DNA from: Archangium violaceum | Lineage (GTDB): Bacteria > Myxococcota > Myxococcia > Myxococcales > Myxococcaceae | Length of the DNA: 64,000 nt | NCBI RefSeq assembly: GCF_016859125.1 | Contig: NZ_CP069338.1 | Location: forward strand, 10,977,501 to 11,041,500 | Reading direction: 5' to 3' | Shown: one piece after another, positions 59,592-64,000 of the stretch | Position numbering within the stretch: position 1 is the stretch's first letter | Layout of the letters: the number at the start of each line of letters is the position of its first letter | The notes under the pieces: model-generated | Told to the model about the DNA's origin: nothing | Databases searched by the model: none | What the model saw: only the letters and a program-made list of their open reading frames with translations | Made by a program: the position numbers and the translations under genes

Positions 59592-60923
59592 CTAGATGCC
59601 TGGCAAGGCGTTCGCGGCGATCACTTCCCGCATGAAGTCGAAGGAAGCCTTCGGTGTCCGTTTCTGGGTGCGGTAATCCACATGCACGAGGCCGAAGCGC
59701 TTTCCATACCCATGCGCCCACTCGAAGTTGTCGAGCAGCGACCAGGGCATGAAGCCACGGACATCCGCTCCCTCCGAAACAGCGCGTTGCAGTCCGGCCA
59801 GATATTCCCGGTAATAGGCGATACGGTCTTGATCGTCAACCCGGCCATCCGCGCCGACCACGTCGATGAAGGCACCACCGTTCTCCGTCACATAGACCGG
59901 CGGGTTGCCGCAGCGCTCCTGGACGATTTTGAGGACCTCGTAGAAGGCGTGGCCGTCTATCGCCCAGTTCATCTCGGTCCGGCGGAAGTAGAGCGGCGGG
60001 TCGGCATGCATGAAGGGCCAGGCACCGTTCGGGCAGGCCTTGATGTAGCTCGGGAAGTAGTGGTTGACGCCCAGGAAATCGATCGGCCGGTGGATCTCCT
60101 CGAGGTCACCGTCGCGCACGTGCTCGGCGAAGCGCTCCACGACCGAGTCAGGGTAGCGTCCGCGGTAGATCGGGTCGAGGAAGACGCCGTTCCACTTGTC
60201 CTCGAAGAGCGCCGCCAGGTGGCCATCGCGCTCCTTGAACTGAGGGAGCGGCCGGGCCTTGTGGATCGGTACCACGGTCCCCACGCCCGCCCTGGGCGTC
60301 AGGTCGCGCAGCACCGCGACGGCCCGCCCATGCGCCAGGTTGAGATGGTGCGCGGCGCGAACGGCGGCGCGGGGATCCGTCAGCCCCGGCGCGTGGCGTC
60401 CCTCCTCGTAACCGACCCAGGCCGAGACGCTCGGCTCGTTGAAGGTCACCCAGTTCTCGACGCGATCTCCGAGCCGTTTGGCCACCACGGCCGTGTACTC
60501 CGCGAACCAACCCGCGATGTCGCGATTGGCCCAGCCGCCGCGGTCCTGCAGCGCCTGCGGCAGATCCCAGTGGTAGAGGCACGGCCACGCGCGCATGCCG
60601 CGCTCGAGCAGGCCATCGACGATGCGATCGTAGAAGTCGAGCCCCTTGGCGTTGAGCGCGCCGCCCCCTTCTGGAAACACCCGCGGCCACATGATGGAGA
60701 AGCGGTAGACCTTCGCGCCCAGGTCGCGCATCAGGTCGAGGTCCTCGGCATAGCGGTGGTAGTGGTCGCACGCGACCTCGCCCGTGTCTCCGTTGGCGAC
60801 CTTGCCGGGCGTCGCGCAATAGGTGTCCCAGATGCTTCGACCCCGTCCGTCGTCCGGGGCCCCGCCTTCAATCTGGTAGCTGGAGGTCGAGACCCCCCAC
60901 ACAAAGCCTTCAGGAAAACGCAT
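59592..60923 (-). CDS. GH1 beta-glucosidase
   Basis: A 443-residue cytosolic family-1 glycosidase with TFNEP (acid/base Glu163) and YVTENGG (nucleophile Glu347), plus the N-terminal FVWGVSTSSYQIEG and a late GFMPWSLLDNFEWAHGY. It hydrolyses beta-linked glucosides or cellobiose-type sugars brought in by the ABC system. ATG at 60923 is chosen: GGAG lies about six bases upstream; the upstream frame runs into non-coding sequence. It leads the GH1-LacI pair. Confidence 0.93.
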   Translation of the reverse strand: MRFPEGFVWGVSTSSYQIEGGAPDDGRGRSIWDTYCATPGKVANGDTGEVACDHYHRYAEDLDLMRDLGAKVYRFSIMWPRVFPEGGGALNAKGLDFYDRIVDGLLERGMRAWPCLYHWDLPQALQDRGGWANRDIAGWFAEYTAVVAKRLGDRVENWVTFNEPSVSAWVGYEEGRHAPGLTDPRAAVRAAHHLNLAHGRAVAVLRDLTPRAGVGTVVPIHKARPLPQFKERDGHLAALFEDKWNGVFLDPIYRGRYPDSVVERFAEHVRDGDLEEIHRPIDFLGVNHYFPSYIKACPNGAWPFMHADPPLYFRRTEMNWAIDGHAFYEVLKIVQERCGNPPVYVTENGGAFIDVVGADGRVDDQDRIAYYREYLAGLQRAVSEGADVRGFMPWSLLDNFEWAHGYGKRFGLVHVDYRTQKRTPKASFDFMREVIAANALPGI

Positions 60924-61034
60924 TGTCATCTCCAGAACACCGTCTTCATTCCTACCGCACCGCGTCACTGTCTGTCTTTGCCGCGCCGCGTCGTGGTCAT
61001 TTCCTTGCCGCATCGCGTCGCCAACCGCCCCGAG

Positions 61035-61052
61035 AATCGTAACGTTGTCATT
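61035..61052. promoter_or_regulatory. LacI-type operator, site 1
   Basis: AATCGTAACGTTGTCATT, centred on the AACGTT palindrome. It lies 112 bp upstream of the GH1 start on the minus strand. Matches site 2 in 15 of 18 bases. Confidence 0.6.
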
Positions 61053-61134
61053 TTATTTCCCCGACTCATTCTTTCGACGAGAAACCCGCGAGAACGGCGT
61101 TGACTGCCGAGTCTATCTGTGGGACGAATCGTGG

Positions 61135-61152
61135 AATCGAAACGTTACGATT
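61135..61152. promoter_or_regulatory. LacI-type operator, site 2
   Basis: AATCGAAACGTTACGATT, an almost perfect palindrome (one mismatched pair), starts exactly 100 bp after site 1 and 49 bp before the binding-protein ATG. Confidence 0.7.
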
Positions 61153-61183
61153 TCTGAGTCTTATACCAACGGGGAGGATCGTA

Positions 61184-62425
61184 ATGCGAGCGCTCAATGC
61201 ATCCGTGGGGCTGGTTTCCGCCGTACTGCTCGGTTTCTCGGCCGCGGCCCAGGCCCAGACGGCCGAGGTGCTGCATTGGTGGACGTCGGGAGGTGAATCA
61301 GCCGCGCTCGACAAGGTGCGCGCCGCCTACAAGGCGAAGGGTGGCACCTGGAAGGACACTCCGGTGGCAGGTGGCGACAATGCCCGCGCCGCGGTCGTCA
61401 ATCGCATGATTGGAGGCAAGCCGCCCACCGTCTTCATGTTCTCGATTGGCAAGCAGCTCGAGGAGCTGGCCGAACAGGGGCTCGTTGGCGACGTCCAGGA
61501 CGCGGCCACCACGGGCAAGTGGGACGCCGTGCTGCCGCCCCTCATCGCCAAGGTCGCCAAGTACGACGGCAAGTACATCGCCGCGCCGCTCAACATCCAC
61601 GGCGAGAACTGGATGTTCTACAACACCGCCGCCCTCGAGAAGGCCAAGGTCCAGGTGCCGAAGACGTGGCCGGAGTTCATCACGGCCGCGAAGGCGCTCA
61701 AGGCGGCTGGAATCACCCCGATCGCGCTCGGTGGCGAGCCGTGGCAGGAGCGGATCCTCTTCAACTCCGTCCTGCTCGGTGTGGGCGGCCGTGACCACTA
61801 CCTCAAGGTCTACGGCCAGCTCGACGACGCGGCGATGAGGTCCGCCACCATGCTCGAGGTCTTCAAGACCGTCGCGGCACTGCGCGAGTTCGTCGACGAG
61901 GGCAGCCCGGGCCGCAAGTGGAACATCGCGGCCAACATGGTGATGAAGGGCACGGCGGCCTTCCAGTTCATGGGGGATTGGGCCAAGGGTGAGCTGGTGG
62001 CGGCTGGAATCGAGCCCGGAACGGCCGTTGGCTGCGCGCTCGCCCCGGCCAAGGACAAGGGCTACATCATGACCATCGACGCGTTCGCCTTCTCCAACGC
62101 GAAGGACAAGGCGAGCCGCGAGGCCCAGAAGCTGATGGCGAACATCATCATGGACCCGGCGGTCCAGATCGCCTTCAACAAGAGCAAGGGCTCCATTCCC
62201 GTCCGGACCGACGTGCCCAGCGACTCCTTCGACGTCTGCGCCAGACTGGGAATGGAGACGCTCAAGGACCCGAAGGCGCAGCTGGCGAGCTCCGGCCTGT
62301 TCGGCCTGCCGAGCGCGGTCTCTGGCGCCATCGATGATGCGATCTCCCAGTTCTGGAACACCCGGACGATGACGCCCGAGCAGGGACGCGCGCTCTTCAT
62401 CAAGACGATCGCGAGCGCGAAGTGA
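61184..62425 (+). CDS. Sugar ABC transporter substrate-binding protein (CUT1, glucose/mannose type)
   Basis: A 413-residue periplasmic protein with signal peptide VGLVSAVLLGFSAAAQA and the family-1 solute-binding fold. It has VLHWWTSGGESAALDKVRAAY near the start and YDGKYIAAPLNIHGENWMFY in the middle, which match glucose/mannose-type binding proteins. The ATG at 61184 has GGGGAGG eight bases upstream. It is first in a transporter operon and lies behind operator site 2. A hairpin separates it from the permease genes. Confidence 0.92.
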   Translation: MRALNASVGLVSAVLLGFSAAAQAQTAEVLHWWTSGGESAALDKVRAAYKAKGGTWKDTPVAGGDNARAAVVNRMIGGKPPTVFMFSIGKQLEELAEQGLVGDVQDAATTGKWDAVLPPLIAKVAKYDGKYIAAPLNIHGENWMFYNTAALEKAKVQVPKTWPEFITAAKALKAAGITPIALGGEPWQERILFNSVLLGVGGRDHYLKVYGQLDDAAMRSATMLEVFKTVAALREFVDEGSPGRKWNIAANMVMKGTAAFQFMGDWAKGELVAAGIEPGTAVGCALAPAKDKGYIMTIDAFAFSNAKDKASREAQKLMANIIMDPAVQIAFNKSKGSIPVRTDVPSDSFDVCARLGMETLKDPKAQLASSGLFGLPSAVSGAIDDAISQFWNTRTMTPEQGRALFIKTIASAK

Positions 62426-62435
62426 GACAGCGTCG

Positions 62436-62460
62436 CCGGGGTGGATGAGTCCCACCCCGG
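62436..62460 (+). promoter_or_regulatory. Intergenic stem-loop after the binding-protein gene
   Basis: Nine-bp arms CCGGGGTGG / CCACCCCGG with a seven-base loop and no U-run. Such hairpins protect or partly terminate the upstream message, leaving more binding protein than permease. Confidence 0.5.
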
Positions 62461-62508
62461 AGACCGCCCTCCCCTACCCCTGGCATTCAACGGCGGACGG
62501 ACCATCTC

Positions 62509-63456
62509 ATGATGAACGCACAACAACAGCCGTCCGCGGTGACGATGCCGCGCGCGGAGAGCTCTCCGGCCGGTAGGCGCTCTCGCCTGTCGTCCAGCAC
62601 GGCGGCCAGGATCGCGCTCATTCCAGCCGCGCTCATCACGGTCGTATGTTTCTATGTCTTCGTCGGCTGGACGATCCTCATCTCGATGACGCGGTCCCGG
62701 CTGCTGCCGGTCTACAACTTCGTCGGGCTCGATCAATACAAGCGCCTGTTCGCCAACGACCGGTGGTGGACGGCGATGGAGAACCTGGCCATCCACGGCA
62801 CGCTGTTCATCCTGGGCTGCACCGTGATTGGTTATGCGCTCGCCATCATGCTCGACCGCATCACCCGGGGCGAGAGCCTGTTCCGCACCGTGTTCATGCT
62901 GCCGTTGTCGATGTCGTTCATCGTCACCGGTGCCATCTGGCAATGGCTGCTCAACCCGACGCTCGGCATCCAGGACGCGGTGCGTGATCTCGGTTGGACG
63001 GATTTCGTCTTCAACTGGATCGTCCGGCCCGACCGCGCGATCTACACGCTGGCCATCGCTGGCATCTGGCAACAGGTCGGGTTGTGCATGGCGCTCTTCC
63101 TCGCGGGCCTGCGCGGCATCGACCCCAATATCTGGAAGGCGACACGGGTCGATGGCATCCCCACCTGGCGCGTCTACACCAACATCATCACGCCGATGTT
63201 GAGGCCGGTGTTCTTCTCCGTGTTCGTTCTGCTGTCCGCGCTGGTCCTCAAGTCCTTCGATCTCGTCGTGGCGCTGACCGGTGGTGGTCCCGGCTTCTCC
63301 TCCGATCTGCCGGCGCGGTTCGTGGTCGATCACATCCTCAATCGCCAGGAGCTGGGGCTGGGCGCCGCTGGTGCCTTCATGATGCTCTGCACCATCGCGG
63401 CGGTCGTCTCCCCGTACGTCTATTACGAGCTCCGCACGCCGCGGAAGGAGGCTTGA
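62509..63456 (+). CDS. Sugar ABC transporter permease 1
   Basis: A 315-residue inner-membrane permease with about six spans and a BPD_transp_1 domain (about 95-305). It includes the cytoplasmic EAA-like loop (LAGLRGIDPNIWKATRVDGI). It starts with ATG-ATG at 62509 after CATCTC and ends overlapping the next permease (TGATG). It pairs with the partial gene at 63456; the ATPase gene is not in the window. Confidence 0.92.
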   Translation: MMNAQQQPSAVTMPRAESSPAGRRSRLSSSTAARIALIPAALITVVCFYVFVGWTILISMTRSRLLPVYNFVGLDQYKRLFANDRWWTAMENLAIHGTLFILGCTVIGYALAIMLDRITRGESLFRTVFMLPLSMSFIVTGAIWQWLLNPTLGIQDAVRDLGWTDFVFNWIVRPDRAIYTLAIAGIWQQVGLCMALFLAGLRGIDPNIWKATRVDGIPTWRVYTNIITPMLRPVFFSVFVLLSALVLKSFDLVVALTGGGPGFSSDLPARFVVDHILNRQELGLGAAGAFMMLCTIAAVVSPYVYYELRTPRKEA

Positions 63457-64000
63457 TGCGCTACCAGCGGCTCGTTCTCTATCTTCTGCTGACCTCCGCC
63501 ACACTGGCGATGCTGGCGCCGATCCTGATCATGGTCTCGACCTCGCTGAAGCCGATGGACGAGATCCGCGACGGCAGCTTGTTCGCGTTGCCTCAGGCCC
63601 CGACACTGGCCGCCTGGGGAAAGGCCTGGGGCAGCGCCTGCATTGGTGCTTCCTGTGAGGGGCTCTCGGGACAGTTCGCCAACTCCTTCGTGATCGTCCT
63701 GCCGTCGCTCTTCCTGTCGGTCGGGCTGGGCGCGTTGACGGGCTACGCACTCAGCCTGTGGCGTGTCCCCTACGCCAATATCCTGTTCGGCGCGATCCTC
63801 GTCGGCCTCTTCATTCCGCCCCAGGTGACGCTCTACCCGATGATCGTGATGATCCGGGAGCTCGGCCTGTTCGGCTCGGTGCCCGGACTCGTGTTGGTCC
63901 ACGTCATCTGGGGCCTGGCCTTCGTCACGCTGTTGTTCCGCAACTTCTTCCAGTCGGTGCCGCAGGATCTGCTCAAGGCCGCGCGGATCGACGGTGCCGG
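63456..64000 (+). CDS. Sugar ABC transporter permease 2 (partial, runs off window)
   Basis: Begins at ATG 63456, coupled to permease 1. About 181 residues are present with an N-terminal span (LYLLLTSATLAMLAPILIMV), STSLKPMDEI and the start of the EAA loop (FRNFFQSVPQDLLKAARIDGAG). This is the MalG-like partner of the CUT1 system. The 3' end lies beyond the window. Confidence 0.9.
   Translation, partial: MRYQRLVLYLLLTSATLAMLAPILIMVSTSLKPMDEIRDGSLFALPQAPTLAAWGKAWGSACIGASCEGLSGQFANSFVIVLPSLFLSVGLGALTGYALSLWRVPYANILFGAILVGLFIPPQVTLYPMIVMIRELGLFGSVPGLVLVHVIWGLAFVTLLFRNFFQSVPQDLLKAARIDGA

Noticed and set aside
1-64000. tRNA, rRNA, CRISPR, transposase or phage genes
   Set aside because: Looked for cloverleaf ends, repeat-spacer arrays and transposase motifs by eye; none were convincing.

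Overview
The window looks like a chromosomal segment of a myxobacterium, most likely of the Cystobacter/Archangium/Myxococcus group. The DNA is very GC-rich, with G or C at most third codon positions. It carries lineage-typical families: a TIGR02269/SitA-like lipoprotein, a DUF2381 protein next to a Ser/Thr kinase, a kinase fused to an AAA-type ATPase and TPRs, a MYXO-CTERM-like protein, and many predicted secreted proteins. Several sigma-54 type promoters are visible. No rRNA, tRNA, CRISPR array, transposase or phage module was seen. This placement is inference; no database search was possible.

Layout. 0-6.97 kb: a frameshifted SitA-like toxin gene, a kinase/DUF2381 pair, a polysaccharide deacetylase and a decayed VWA/TPR gene. 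7-12.3 kb: an aminotransferase, an SMR-like membrane protein, a GAF-PAS-PAS histidine kinase and a secreted aldo/keto reductase. 12.7-16.8 kb: an opgG - small ORF - opgH operon for periplasmic glucans behind a near-consensus sigma-54 promoter. 17-22.8 kb: an OPT transporter convergent with a giant zinc-ribbon/kinase/ATPase/TPR protein. 23.1-31.5 kb: mostly secreted or outer-membrane proteins, including three single-heme (CxxCH) proteins, a YceI protein, a lysyl-oxidase remnant and a PI-PLC-like/lectin fusion. 31.6-32.25 kb: a LysE exporter. 32.25-38.6 kb: the most unusual locus, described below. 38.7-43.5 kb: a carboxypeptidase-regulatory-like repeat protein, a UPF0303 gene and a tannase/feruloyl esterase. 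43.8-46.9 kb: unknown genes, two of them behind sigma-54 promoters. 47-53.6 kb: an aldo/keto reductase, then a carbonic anhydrase/SulP anion-transporter operon regulated in all likelihood by the NtrC-type two-component pair directly upstream. 53.9-64 kb: plant-polysaccharide use, with a GH74-X2-CBM3 xyloglucanase, a PL3 pectate lyase, a LacI regulator, a GH1 beta-glucosidase and a CUT1 sugar ABC transporter cut off by the window end.

The best candidate for an undescribed system is 32.25-38.6 kb. A strong sigma-70-like promoter drives a 72-residue peptide gene flanked by two decayed partial copies. It is followed by a 994-residue fusion of a GH57-like domain to a DUF1611-like P-loop domain, a translationally coupled ABC exporter, a 96-residue single-span protein resembling the start of an HlyD adaptor, and a small subtilisin-like protease. 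I read this as a possible peptide modification, export and processing cassette (RiPP-like). That function is inference.

Two further regulatory themes stand out. One is sigma-54 control: four -24/-12 promoters, two with repeated upstream activator sites. The other is local LacI control: two near-identical 18-bp operators exactly 100 bp apart between the divergent GH1 and sugar-transport genes.
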